NCBI RefSeq assembly: GCF_900105175.1 | Contig: NZ_LT629771.1 | Location: 7,088,622-7,152,621 of the forward strand | DNA: 64,000 nucleotides | Direction of reading: 5' to 3' | Source of the DNA: Jiangella sp. DSM 45060 | GTDB taxonomy: Bacteria > Actinomycetota > Actinomycetes > Jiangellales > Jiangellaceae | Shown: positions 1-7,999 of the stretch, piece by piece | Position numbering within the stretch: position 1 is the first letter of the stretch | Layout: each line of letters starts with the position of its first letter | Program-made: the position numbers and the translations under genes | The notes under the pieces: generated by a model | What the model was told of the DNA's origin: nothing | The model's database searches: none | What the model saw: only the letters and a program-made list of their open reading frames with translations

Positions 1-13
1 GGATCGCGCTGAC

Positions 14-538
14 ATGGCGCTCGCGGTCTGCCTGCTGCTCGACGCGCGGGCCGACGCCGCGGTCCGCCGGCTCTGGCGTCGCCTCGACGAGCGCGGCATC
101 GCTTCGTTGGGCTCGCACACGCACGGCCGGCACGTGCCGCACGTCTCGCTGGCGGTGCTGCGCCGCTGGGACCTCGACGACGTCCGGGCCACCGTCGAGG
201 CGCTGCCCGCAGGTGGACCGGCGCGCCTGCGGTTCGACGGCCTGGGGACGTTCCCGCGCGGGCGCACCTGGCTCGTGGCCGCCGCCGGCGCCGAGCTCGT
301 CGCACGGCAGGAACGCCTCGCCGCCGCGCTCCGCGACACCGGCGCCGACCTGCACCGTCACTACACGCCGGGGTCGTGGGTCCCGCACTGCACCGTCGCG
401 CCGCGTGTCCCGCTCGACGCGCTCCAGGTGGTGGCCGCGACGGTGTACGAGGTGCTGCCGCTGCCCGCCCTGGCCGACCGGGCCGCGCTGATCGACAGCG
501 GCACGGGGGAGCGGTGGCCGCTGCCGCACCTCCCCTGA
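14..538 (+). CDS. 2'-5' RNA ligase / 2H phosphoesterase family protein
   Basis: A 174-residue protein with the two histidine motifs that define the 2H phosphoesterase superfamily: H43-V-S45 and H125-C-T127, each preceded by proline. The two motifs normally line one active site acting on 2',3'-cyclic phosphate or 2'-5' linked RNA. Length matches single-domain LigT/CPDB-like proteins. The ATG at 14 is the first start available, and an upstream start outside the window cannot be excluded. The natural substrate is unknown. It lies 25 bp before a DinB-like gene on the same strand, but that gene has its own promoter, so they need not be co-transcribed. The family call is firm; a specific function is not supported. 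Confidence 0.8.
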   Translation: MALAVCLLLDARADAAVRRLWRRLDERGIASLGSHTHGRHVPHVSLAVLRRWDLDDVRATVEALPAGGPARLRFDGLGTFPRGRTWLVAAAGAELVARQERLAAALRDTGADLHRHYTPGSWVPHCTVAPRVPLDALQVVAATVYEVLPLPALADRAALIDSGTGERWPLPHLP

Positions 539-551
539 CGGAGCGGACGGG

Positions 552-557
552 TAGCCT
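552..557 (+). promoter_or_regulatory. -10 box TAGCCT, leaderless start
   Basis: TAGCCT fits the actinobacterial TANNNT -10 element and sits 6 bases before the GTG at 564. Transcription would therefore begin at or next to the start codon. There is no Shine-Dalgarno sequence. Confidence 0.55.
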
Positions 558-563
558 GCCGGG

Positions 564-1355
564 GTGGCGAAACGGATGGACCCGGCCGGGGCGTGGGCGG
601 CGTACCGCAGCGGTCACGAGGCGCTGCGCGGCTGGCTGGGGGAGCTGGCGCCGGAGCACTGGACCGGGCCGAGCGTGCTGCCCGGCTGGACCGTCGCCGA
701 CCTCGCGGCGCACATCGCGCTGGTGGCCGACTCGGTGACGGCGACGGCTGCGGCGTCGCGCGGGGTGGCGGCGCACAGCCTCAGCGAGTATCTGACGACG
801 TACGCGGCGGCGGCCGCCGGACTGTCGGACCTCACGCTGGCCATCGCCCGCGAGGCCGGGCACGACAAGGACCGCATCCTCGCCGCCGTCGACGAGCGGT
901 TCGCCGCAGCGCACGCCACCGTCGACGAGCGCGGGCTCGACGACGTCGTGCTGACGACGCGGCGCATTCCGGCCCGGCAGGGCGACTACCTGCTGACCCG
1001 CGTCATCGAGATCGCCGTCCACGCCGACGACCTCGCCCGCTCCGTCCCGTCCGTCCCCCCGCCCACCATCCCCCGCGACACCGCGAGGCTCGCCGTCCGC
1101 ACCCTCCTCGACGTGCTGGCCGACCGTGCGCCGGGCCGCAGCGTCGAGGTGCGGGTCGCGCCGTTCGCCGCAGTCCAGTGCATCGAGGGCCCGCGGCACA
1201 CCCGGGGCACGCCGCCGAACACCGTCGACCTCACGCCGGCTCTCTGGCTCCGGCTGGCCGCCGGGCGCGTCACGTGGGCCGACGAGCTCGCCGCGGGCAC
1301 CGTCCTCGCCAGCGGCCAGCGCGCCGACCTCTCGGCGCACCTGCCGCTGTTCTAG
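564..1355 (+). CDS. Maleylpyruvate isomerase-like / DinB-like protein (mycothiol-dependent family)
   Basis: A 263-residue protein with an N-terminal four-helix DinB-like domain typical of actinobacterial mycothiol-dependent maleylpyruvate isomerase relatives (residues about 10-165; hallmark segments LPGWTVADLAAHIA and VIEIAVHADDLAR). A C-terminal sterol-carrier-like segment ends near residue 260. Family members use histidines to bind a metal and mycothiol; H50 in the AAHIA segment and the HADD histidine are candidates. The GTG start is set by a leaderless -10 box 6 bases upstream. Its stop overlaps the convergent anti-sigma stop by four bases (CTAG). Most relatives have unknown substrates, so only the family is asserted. 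Confidence 0.75.
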   Translation: MAKRMDPAGAWAAYRSGHEALRGWLGELAPEHWTGPSVLPGWTVADLAAHIALVADSVTATAAASRGVAAHSLSEYLTTYAAAAAGLSDLTLAIAREAGHDKDRILAAVDERFAAAHATVDERGLDDVVLTTRRIPARQGDYLLTRVIEIAVHADDLARSVPSVPPPTIPRDTARLAVRTLLDVLADRAPGRSVEVRVAPFAAVQCIEGPRHTRGTPPNTVDLTPALWLRLAAGRVTWADELAAGTVLASGQRADLSAHLPLF

Positions 1356-2092
1356 TCGCCGAGTTCGGCGGTGTACGTGACGCCGTCGGAGCCGGTGAGG
1401 TCGACCCGCTCGATCTCGTAGATGTTGGTGTCGACGGTGCCGCCGGACCCGCCGCCGGCCGCGCCGACCTCGTAGTCGGCGATCGTCTGCGTGCCGTCCT
1501 CGGTGACGACCGACACCTCGTACGTCCCCGGCGCCGCGGTGTCGCCGAGCACGGTGAACACCCACGACGGCTCGCCCTGGTAGAGGAACACGTGCCCGAC
1601 CTGGGTGCCGGCGTCGTCCAGGAGCGGGGCCGCGTGGAAGTAGCGGCCGTTCGCGACGTCGAGGGTCTCGCGGTACCCGGCGGCGAGGTCCCGGTCCTCG
1701 GATGTCGCCTGCCAGACGACGCCGGCGCCGCCCAGCCCGGCGATGGCCGCCGCGGCGGCGTACGGCAGCACCCGCCGCCAGCGCCGCGGCCGCAGCGGGG
1801 TCACGACGTTGGCGGGCTCCGGCTTCGCCACCGGCCCGGGCTTCGTGGGAGTGGCCGACTCCGCGGCGATGCGGGCCAGGACGGCGCCCTCGAACCCGGC
1901 CGGCGGGTCGTGCTCCGGCGCGACCAGCAGCACTTCGTCGGCGACCCGGGTCAGTTCCTCCAGCTCGCGGCGGCAGTCGGGGCAGTCGGCCAGGTGCGCG
2001 AGCACGCGCGCGCGATCCGGGCCGCTGGCGGCGCCGGTGGCCACCTCGGCCAGGGCGTCGGCGACCTCGCCGCACCTCGTCGGATCAACCAT
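1352..2092 (-). CDS. Anti-sigma factor with zinc-finger (ZAS) domain, RskA-like
   Basis: A 246-residue membrane protein. The N-terminal cytoplasmic part carries the H-x3-C-x2-C core of zinc-associated anti-sigma domains (HLADCPDC, residues about 30-37). One membrane helix follows (about residues 110-130, LPYAAAAAIAGLGGAGVVW). The exported C-terminal domain resembles RskA anti-sigma-K ectodomains, with its GEPSWVFTVLGD segment. It overlaps the 3' end of the ECF sigma gene by 8 bp, the usual sign of a co-translated sigma/anti-sigma pair. It should hold the sigma factor inactive until an envelope or redox signal releases it. The signal is not visible here. Confidence 0.85.
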   Translation of the reverse strand: MVDPTRCGEVADALAEVATGAASGPDRARVLAHLADCPDCRRELEELTRVADEVLLVAPEHDPPAGFEGAVLARIAAESATPTKPGPVAKPEPANVVTPLRPRRWRRVLPYAAAAAIAGLGGAGVVWQATSEDRDLAAGYRETLDVANGRYFHAAPLLDDAGTQVGHVFLYQGEPSWVFTVLGDTAAPGTYEVSVVTEDGTQTIADYEVGAAGGGSGGTVDTNIYEIERVDLTGSDGVTYTAELGD

Positions 2093-2621
2093 GACTCACC
2101 TCGAGCATCGCACGCAGCCGGGCCAGTCCGGTCCGGATGCGTGTCTTGGCCGTGCCGAGCGGGATCTGCTGGCGCTCGCTGATCTCCCGCGCGGTCAAGC
2201 CGAAATGTACTGACAGCAGGACGGCCGTGGCCTGCTCGTGCGGCAGCGCCCGGAGCGCGGTGGTGATGCGGTCGCTGTCAGCGACCCGGTCGCTGTCGTT
2301 GGTGGTGGAGATCAGCATCTCCGCCACGACGGCCGGCTCGACCACCACGTCGCGCCGCACCCGCAGGACGTCGATGGCGACGTTGCGGGTGATGGTCAGC
2401 AGCCACGTCGACGCCTGCGCCCGGCGTGCGTCGTAGTTGCCGGCGTGCCGCCACGCCCGGACGAACGCCTCCTGTGCCACCTCCTCCGCGATCGCGGGCA
2501 CGCCCACGACCGACAACGCCAGGCCGTAGACGCGGCCCTGGTGGCGCCGGACGAACGCGGCCATCGCGTCCGCGTCGCCGGCGGCCATCCCGGCGAGAAG
2601 CGCCTCGTCCGACACCCTCAC
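2085..2621 (-). CDS. ECF RNA polymerase sigma factor
   Basis: A 178-residue sigma-70 family protein of the ECF group. Region 2 is at about residues 20-85 (RHQGRVYGLALSVVG... through TWLLTITRNVAIDVLR). Region 4 is at about 118-170, with a helix-turn-helix in LTAREISERQQIPLGTAKTR. It starts with GTG and is followed directly by its anti-sigma partner with an 8-bp overlap. ECF/ZAS pairs normally autoregulate. A CGTATA-like -10 lies about 15 bp upstream, but no convincing AAC-type -35 could be fixed. The regulon is not deducible from this window. Confidence 0.88.
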   Translation of the reverse strand: MRVSDEALLAGMAAGDADAMAAFVRRHQGRVYGLALSVVGVPAIAEEVAQEAFVRAWRHAGNYDARRAQASTWLLTITRNVAIDVLRVRRDVVVEPAVVAEMLISTTNDSDRVADSDRITTALRALPHEQATAVLLSVHFGLTAREISERQQIPLGTAKTRIRTGLARLRAMLEVSHG

Positions 2622-2671
2622 ATCCTCATATACGTGGCGGGCGGGGGAATCGATTGTGCCTGGACGTGGCG

Positions 2672-2941
2672 TCAGTCACGGTCGCCGCCGGCGACGGCTT
2701 CGGTGTCGACGACGATCGGGCGCAGCCAGGTCCACAGCAGGAAGACGGCGGCCGCGGCCAGCAGACCGATGCCGGTCCACAGGTTGACGTTCATCCCGTC
2801 GGTCTTCTCGAGATCGGCGTCGCTGGTGCCGAACAGCCCCATGCCGACCAGTATCGGCCCGAAGACGCAGAACAGCGCGGCGATGACGACGCGGATGTCG
2901 AAGGCGCCCGCCCGGCGGGTCCGGGCTCCACTGACGCTCAT
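2672..2941 (-). CDS. Small two-helix membrane protein beside a solute symporter
   Basis: An 89-residue protein with two predicted transmembrane helices (about residues 16-38, VVIAALFCVFGPILVGMGLF, and 56-75, LWTGIGLLAAAAVFLLWTWL) and polar ends. It starts 13 bp after the stop of the frameshifted sodium:solute symporter and is on the same strand, so the two form an operon. Small membrane proteins of this layout recur next to SSS-family transporters in actinobacteria and may be accessory subunits, but no biochemical role is known to me. Start ATG at 2941. Confidence 0.65.
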   Translation of the reverse strand: MSVSGARTRRAGAFDIRVVIAALFCVFGPILVGMGLFGTSDADLEKTDGMNVNLWTGIGLLAAAAVFLLWTWLRPIVVDTEAVAGGDRD

Positions 2942-2954
2942 GGCTCGGCTCCCC

Positions 2955-4639
2955 TCAGAAGAAGACGATGTTGAGGATGATGATCAGGACGAGCGCGATG
3001 CCCGCCATCAGTCCCGGCCGCTGGTACCAGGCCTCGTCGCGGTCCCTCGGATCCTGCAGGTCCTCCTTCGGCGTCAGCCCGTACACCAGGCCGACCAGCT
3101 CCGCGGCCGGCTTCGGCGCCGTCCGCAGGCTCACCACCACACTGACGGCGATGTCGACGACGAACGCGGCCCCGGCGGCGAGGAACGCCGAGCCCTGACC
3201 GGGCAGGTCGAGGACCCCGGTCTCGGAGAGCACGAACACCGTCACGGCCGACAGCGTTCCCGCCACGAGCCCGATCCAACCGGCCGCCGCGGTCATGCGC
3301 TTCCAGAACATGCCCAGGATGAACGTGGCGAACAGCGGCGCGTTGAAGAACGAGAACAGCTGCTGCAGGTAGTCCATCAGGTTCGAGTACCCGGCCGCGA
3401 TGAACGCCGTCCCGACCGCGGCGACGTCGCGACGACGGTGATGACGCGGCCGACCTTCAGGTAGTAGCCGTCCTCACGGTCCTTGACGACGTAGCGCTGC
3501 CAGATGTCGTAGCTGAAGACGGTGTTGAACGAGCTGATGTTCGCCGCCATGCCGGCCATGAACGACGCCAGCAGGCCGGCGATCGCGAGACCGAGCATGC
3601 CGTTGGGCAGCAGGTCGCGCATCAGCAGCAGGATCGCGTCGTTGTAGTCGACCCCGGTCTCGGCCGACTGGGTCTGCTTGAACTCGGCCAGTTCCGGCAC
3701 GATGACGGCGGCGATCATGCCGGGGATCACCACGATGAACGGGATGAACATCTTCGGGTAGGCGCCGATGATCGGCGTGCGCCGGGCCGCCGACATGCTC
3801 TTCGACGCCATCGCCCGCTGCACCTCGACGAAGTTGGTCGTCCAGTAGCCGAACGACAGCACGAAGCCGAGCCCGAACACGATGCCGACGACGGACAGGA
3901 TGCTGGAGTCGAACCCGGCCAGCTCGTTGCCCGGCCAGGCGCTCAGCTGCTCCGTCGATCCCGTCGCGTCGCGGATGCCGCTGGTGAGCCCGTCCCAGCC
4001 GCCGACGCGGTCCAGCGCCACCACCGTCAGCGGGAACAGCGCGGCGACGATGACGAAGAACTGCAGCACCTCGTTGTAGATGGCCGCCGACAAACCGCCC
4101 AGCGTGATGTAGCTCAGCACGATGATCGCCGCCGCGACGATGGCCACCGGCCGCGGCCAGCCCAGCAGCGCGTTGACCAGCGTCGCCAGCAGGAACAGGT
4201 TCACGCCGGCGATCAGCACCTGCGCCAGCGCGAAGCCGATCGCGTTGACCAGATGCGCGGGCCGCCCGAACCGGCGCAGCATGAACTCCGGCACACTGCG
4301 CACCTTGGAGCCGTAGTAGAACGGCATCATCACGACGCCGAGGAACAGCATCGCCGGCACGGCGCCGATCCAGAAGTAGTGCATCGTCGGCATGCCGTAC
4401 TCGGCACCGTTCGCCGACATGCCGACGATCTCGATCGCGCCCAGGTTCGCCGAGATGAACGCCAGCCCCGTCACCCACGCCGGCAGCGACCGTCCGGACA
4501 GGAAGAAGTCGAGGCTGTCCGAGACCGCATAGCGCGCCATCAGCCCGATGCCCAGGACGAACACGAAGTAGACCGCGATGAGCGTGTAGTCCCAGAAGCC
4601 CGCGTCGAGGCGCAGGCTTGCGTCGGCGACCAGGGTCAT
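2955..4639 (-). pseudogene. Sodium:solute symporter (SSS family), interrupted by one frameshift
   Basis: Two overlapping frames together encode one SSS-family transporter of about 555 residues. The first (4639 down to about 3425) begins MTLVADASLRLDAGFWDY and carries the N-terminal helices, including the Na+-site region FISANLGAIEIVGMSANG. The second (ending at 2955) carries the last helices (AGYSNLMDYLQQLFSFFNAP). Loss of one base near 3424-3427, where an expected ACGGTC reads ACGTC on the coding strand, explains the shift; restoring it gives a continuous VVATVAAVGTAFIAAGYSN. Everything else looks intact, so this may be a very recent mutation or a sequencing error. The start is preceded by a good GGGAGG ribosome site. 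Confidence 0.8.
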
Positions 4640-4728
4640 CGATACCTCCCGCTGCCGGAGCCATCGGTGACCTTACCCGTGAGTACGAGTCACATTCGCT
4701 GTGACGAGATGCGGCGTTTCCGGGGCCG

Positions 4729-6084
4729 TCAGTGCCAGCCGGCGGCGTCGACACCGCCGGGGACGTCGGCGTGGGGGTCGTACGGGGTGCGGGTGAACAC
4801 GAACGAGGCGAGATCGAGGTGCCGCACGGACCCGTCGGGATGCCGGACGACGCGCAGGGGCTCGCCGGCGTAGTAGCCGTCGAGGCCGACCCAGCCGCCG
4901 TCGCCGTCGGGACGGAAGCGCGACGCCCGGCCGGCGCCGTGGGCCGGGCCGAGCCGCAGCCAGCCGTCGTCGGTGGCCCGCAGCTCGAACGTCGTCGGGC
5001 CCCAGTACCAGTGGCCGACCAGCTCGAACAGCTCCGGCGGCACCGCGCCGACGCGCCAGACCGGTGGCGTGCGCGGCTCGGCCGCGGCGAACGCGTCGAG
5101 CAGCCTGGATGCGAAGTCGCGGGACAGACCGGCGGTGGTGTTGGTGAGCACGACAGCGCCGTCGCCGGTCTCGACGTCGACCCGCACCTCGGCGAGGAAG
5201 CCGGGCATCGAGCCGCCGTGGCCGGTGAACCGGCGCCCGCCGTCGTTCCACAGCTGGACGCCGAGGCCGTGCGCCGCCGTCCACGGCGCACCCGGCACGT
5301 CGACGACGACCAGCGGCCGGAACATCTCGGTCAGCGTGTCGGCGGCGAGCAGGCCGTCGGTGCGGCCGCCGAGGAACGCGGCCCACCGGGCGAGGTCGCG
5401 CACCGTCGACCACAGCTGCCCGGCCGGTGCCATCGCGCCGCCGTCATGTTCGGGCTCGGTCAGGACGAGGTCGGCGAACGGGTGGACGGCGAGGCCGTGC
5501 GCGTGCGGCGCCACCGGCCGCGACGTCGTGCGGTCCATGCCCAGCGGCTCGAGCAGCTCCTCGGCGATCACCTTCGACCACGACCGCCCGTGCAGCCGGC
5601 CGACCAGCTCACCGAGCACGCCGAACCCGACGTTGGTGTAGTGGAAGCGCTCCCCGGCCGGGTGCCGACGGCCCAGCTGGCTCGACAGCGACCGCCACGG
5701 CCCGCCCGCGGTCCGCTCCCACCACGGGCCGTCGGTCTCGGCCTGCACGCCGGCGCCGTGCGACAGCAGCTGGGCGATGGTGACGTCGCCGATCGTGGTG
5801 TCCGGGAGGTGCTTGTCGAGCGGGTCGGTGAGGTCCAGCCGGCCCTCGTCGCGCAGCCGCATGACGGCCACCGCGACGAACGTCTTGGTGATCGAGCCCA
5901 TGCGGTACTGGGTGTGCTCGTCGGCGTCGCGGCCACCCTCGCGCCCGTCGATGGTGCCGCGCGCGGCGGACCAGACGAGCTCGCCGTCGCGCACGACGCC
6001 GGCGGCGACGGACGGCAGCCGGCTGCCGGCCTGCTCTTCGGCGACGAGACGGGCGAGGTCGGTGGCAGTGCTGGGGCGGATCAC
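4729..6084 (-). CDS. Serine hydrolase, beta-lactamase class C / penicillin-binding-like family
   Basis: A 451-residue protein. The class C-type catalytic motifs are visible: S-I-T-K (SxxK, about residues 67-70), Y-T-N (YxN, about 149-151) and H-G-G in GHGGSMPGF (the KTG equivalent). A C-terminal beta-rich extension (about 360-450) is typical of the ESTHER/AmpH-like hydrolases. There is no signal peptide, so it is probably cytoplasmic, acting as an esterase or peptidase rather than on antibiotics. The GTG start at 6084 is supported by TAGGCT seven bases upstream. Substrate unknown. Confidence 0.85.
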   Translation of the reverse strand: MIRPSTATDLARLVAEEQAGSRLPSVAAGVVRDGELVWSAARGTIDGREGGRDADEHTQYRMGSITKTFVAVAVMRLRDEGRLDLTDPLDKHLPDTTIGDVTIAQLLSHGAGVQAETDGPWWERTAGGPWRSLSSQLGRRHPAGERFHYTNVGFGVLGELVGRLHGRSWSKVIAEELLEPLGMDRTTSRPVAPHAHGLAVHPFADLVLTEPEHDGGAMAPAGQLWSTVRDLARWAAFLGGRTDGLLAADTLTEMFRPLVVVDVPGAPWTAAHGLGVQLWNDGGRRFTGHGGSMPGFLAEVRVDVETGDGAVVLTNTTAGLSRDFASRLLDAFAAAEPRTPPVWRVGAVPPELFELVGHWYWGPTTFELRATDDGWLRLGPAHGAGRASRFRPDGDGGWVGLDGYYAGEPLRVVRHPDGSVRHLDLASFVFTRTPYDPHADVPGGVDAAGWH

Positions 6085-6091
6085 GGCCCGA

Positions 6092-6097
6092 AGCCTA
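6092..6097 (-). promoter_or_regulatory. -10 box TAGGCT, leaderless start
   Basis: On the minus strand TAGGCT ends 7 bases before the GTG of the serine hydrolase at 6084, in TANNNT form, with no ribosome-binding site. Confidence 0.5.
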
Positions 6098-6547
6098 ACG
6101 GGCGGCCGTCGGCTCCAGGACCACCACCGCTGTCTCGGCCGGCCGCCTCGCCGCGTAGACGTCCAGTTCCTTGTCGATGGTCCGCCACACCGCCCACAGC
6201 CGGTCCCGCTCGGCGCCCGCGGCGGCCCGCGCCGTCACGGCCAGCGAGGCACCGGCCAGCTCGACGGTCGCGGCCGGGGTGGCCTGCAGGTTCAGCCACC
6301 AGGCCGGCTCGGGCGCGGCCCAGCCGTTCATCGCGAGCGTGACGAGGTTCGGGCCGTCCTCGACGTAGCCCAGGACGACCCGGCGCTCACGGCCGGTGCG
6401 CCGGCCGACCGTGGTGAGGCGCAGCGTGCCCCATGTGCCGGGCTTCGGCCGCCACAGGCCGAACCGGCCGCCGCTGACCCGGCAGAGCGCGCGATGCAGC
6501 GTCCAGAAGGTACGGACGAACCAGCGTGGCGGCACCCGGGCAGGCAT
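6095..6547 (-). CDS. Nitroreductase / deazaflavin (F420)-dependent reductase, Ddn-like
   Basis: A 150-residue protein of the split-barrel Ddn family: RWFVRTFWTLHRALCRVSGGRFGLWRP at the N-terminus, then LRLTTVGRRTGRERRVVLGYVEDG and NGWAAPEPAWWLNLQATPAATVEL, the stretches that contact the deazaflavin cofactor in relatives. Family members reduce quinones or nitro compounds with F420H2. The gene is upstream of the serine hydrolase on the same strand, with only 10 bp between its stop and the downstream GTG, so readthrough is likely. A TAGCGT -10 candidate at about 6588-6593 would give a leader of about 35 bases. Confidence 0.8.
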   Translation of the reverse strand: MPARVPPRWFVRTFWTLHRALCRVSGGRFGLWRPKPGTWGTLRLTTVGRRTGRERRVVLGYVEDGPNLVTLAMNGWAAPEPAWWLNLQATPAATVELAGASLAVTARAAAGAERDRLWAVWRTIDKELDVYAARRPAETAVVVLEPTAAR

Positions 6548-6580
6548 CGGCAGACCTCTCGTCGACGGCGTCCGAGACGA

Positions 6581-7999
6581 TCACACGCTAGCGGGTTCGT
6601 AACGGTGCACGGCCTGAGTGGAGCGCAGCAGTCGCCGCAGCGCCCACCGGTCGCCGTCGACGGCGCCGTGCGCGCGGGCCTGGACGAGCACGTTGCCCAG
6701 CGCGGTCGCCTCGACCGGCCCGGCCAGCACCGGCAGCCCGCAGGCGTCGGCCGTCAGGCGGCACAGCAGCTCGTTGCGGGCGCCGCCGCCGACCAGGTGG
6801 ACGACGTCGACGGCGCGGCCGGACAGCTCGGCGGCCTGACGGACGGTGCGCGCGTAGGCGGCGGCGAGGCTGTCGAGGATGCAGCGGACCAGTTCCGGAC
6901 GGGTCCGCGGCACCCGCGACCCGCCCGCGCGCAGCACGTCGGCGATGCGGGCGGGCTGGTCGCCCGGGGGCAGGAAGACGGGGTCGTCGGGGTCGAAGAC
7001 CGGGCCGCCGGCCGGCACGTCGGCGGCCGCCGCGAGCAGCGCCGGCAGGTCGGCAGGCGGCCCGGCGCGGTTCCACGTCGCGATCGACTCGCTGAGCAGC
7101 CACAGCCCCATGACGTTGCGCAGGTAGCGGATGGTGCCGTCGACGCCGCCCTCGTTGGTGAAGTTGGCGGCGCGGCCGGCCTCGGTCAGCACCGGCGCGT
7201 CGAGCTCGACGCCGACCAGCGACCACGTGCCGCAGGAGATGTAGGCGAACCGCTCGTCCGCGGCCGGCACCCCGACGACGGCGGACGCGGTGTCGTGCGA
7301 CCCGACGGCGGTGACGACGGCGGACGGGTCCAGCCCGGTGTCGTCGAGCACCTCGGGCAGCAGCGGCCCGACGACGTCGCCGGGACGTCGCAGCGGCGGG
7401 AACAGGTCGCGCCGGAGTCCGAGCGTGTCGAACAGGGTCGCCGCCCACGCACCGGACCGGACGTCGAGCAGCCCGGTCGTCGACGCGTTGGTCACCTCGG
7501 TGCCCCGCACGCCGGTCAGCCAGGACGTCAGCAGGTCGGGCATCAGCAGGGCCTGCGCGGCCGTCCCGGCGGCGGGGTCGACGGCCAGCTGGTAGATCGT
7601 GTTGAACGGCAGGAACTGCAGCCCGGTGACGGCGTACAGCTCGCGTTCGCCCAGCTCGGCGTGCAGTTCCGCGGCGCCGGACGTCCGCCCGTCGCGGTAG
7701 TGGTACGGGTTGCCCAGCAGCGCGCCGGACCCGTCCAGCAGGCCGTAGTCGACCGCCCACGAGTCGATGCCGACGCTGCTCAGCACCTCGCCGCCGGTGA
7801 TCGCGCGGGCCGCCTGCCCGAGCCCGTCCAGCACGTCGCGGTACAGCCGCAGCACGTCCCAGTGCAGCCCGTCGGGCAGCCGCACCGGGACGTTGCCGAA
7901 GCGGTGCACCTCGGTGAGGTCCAGCCGCTCCGCGCCGACCCGCGCCAGCATGACCCGGCCGCTGGAGGCGCCGAGGTCTACCGCGGCGAGCGTGGTCAT
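6581..7999 (-). CDS. rhaB: Rhamnulokinase
   Basis: A 472-residue FGGY-family kinase. The N-terminal ATPase motif DLGASSGR (residues 8-15) and the rhamnulokinase-specific run RFGNVPVRLPDGLHWDV identify RhaB; sugar contacts typical of the family include GIDSWAVDYGLLD near residue 80 and FNTIYQL near 145. It phosphorylates L-rhamnulose to L-rhamnulose-1-phosphate in the cytoplasm. Last gene of the rhamnose operon: its ATG overlaps the stop of the bifunctional aldolase/dehydrogenase in an ATGA, so it is translationally coupled. Confidence 0.93.
   Translation of the reverse strand: MTTLAAVDLGASSGRVMLARVGAERLDLTEVHRFGNVPVRLPDGLHWDVLRLYRDVLDGLGQAARAITGGEVLSSVGIDSWAVDYGLLDGSGALLGNPYHYRDGRTSGAAELHAELGERELYAVTGLQFLPFNTIYQLAVDPAAGTAAQALLMPDLLTSWLTGVRGTEVTNASTTGLLDVRSGAWAATLFDTLGLRRDLFPPLRRPGDVVGPLLPEVLDDTGLDPSAVVTAVGSHDTASAVVGVPAADERFAYISCGTWSLVGVELDAPVLTEAGRAANFTNEGGVDGTIRYLRNVMGLWLLSESIATWNRAGPPADLPALLAAAADVPAGGPVFDPDDPVFLPPGDQPARIADVLRAGGSRVPRTRPELVRCILDSLAAAYARTVRQAAELSGRAVDVVHLVGGGARNELLCRLTADACGLPVLAGPVEATALGNVLVQARAHGAVDGDRWALRRLLRSTQAVHRYEPASV

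Noticed and set aside
3474..5291. Minus-strand 605-codon frame spanning the symporter start and hydrolase end
   Set aside because: It is out of frame with both genes, Arg/Ala-rich, and has no domain.
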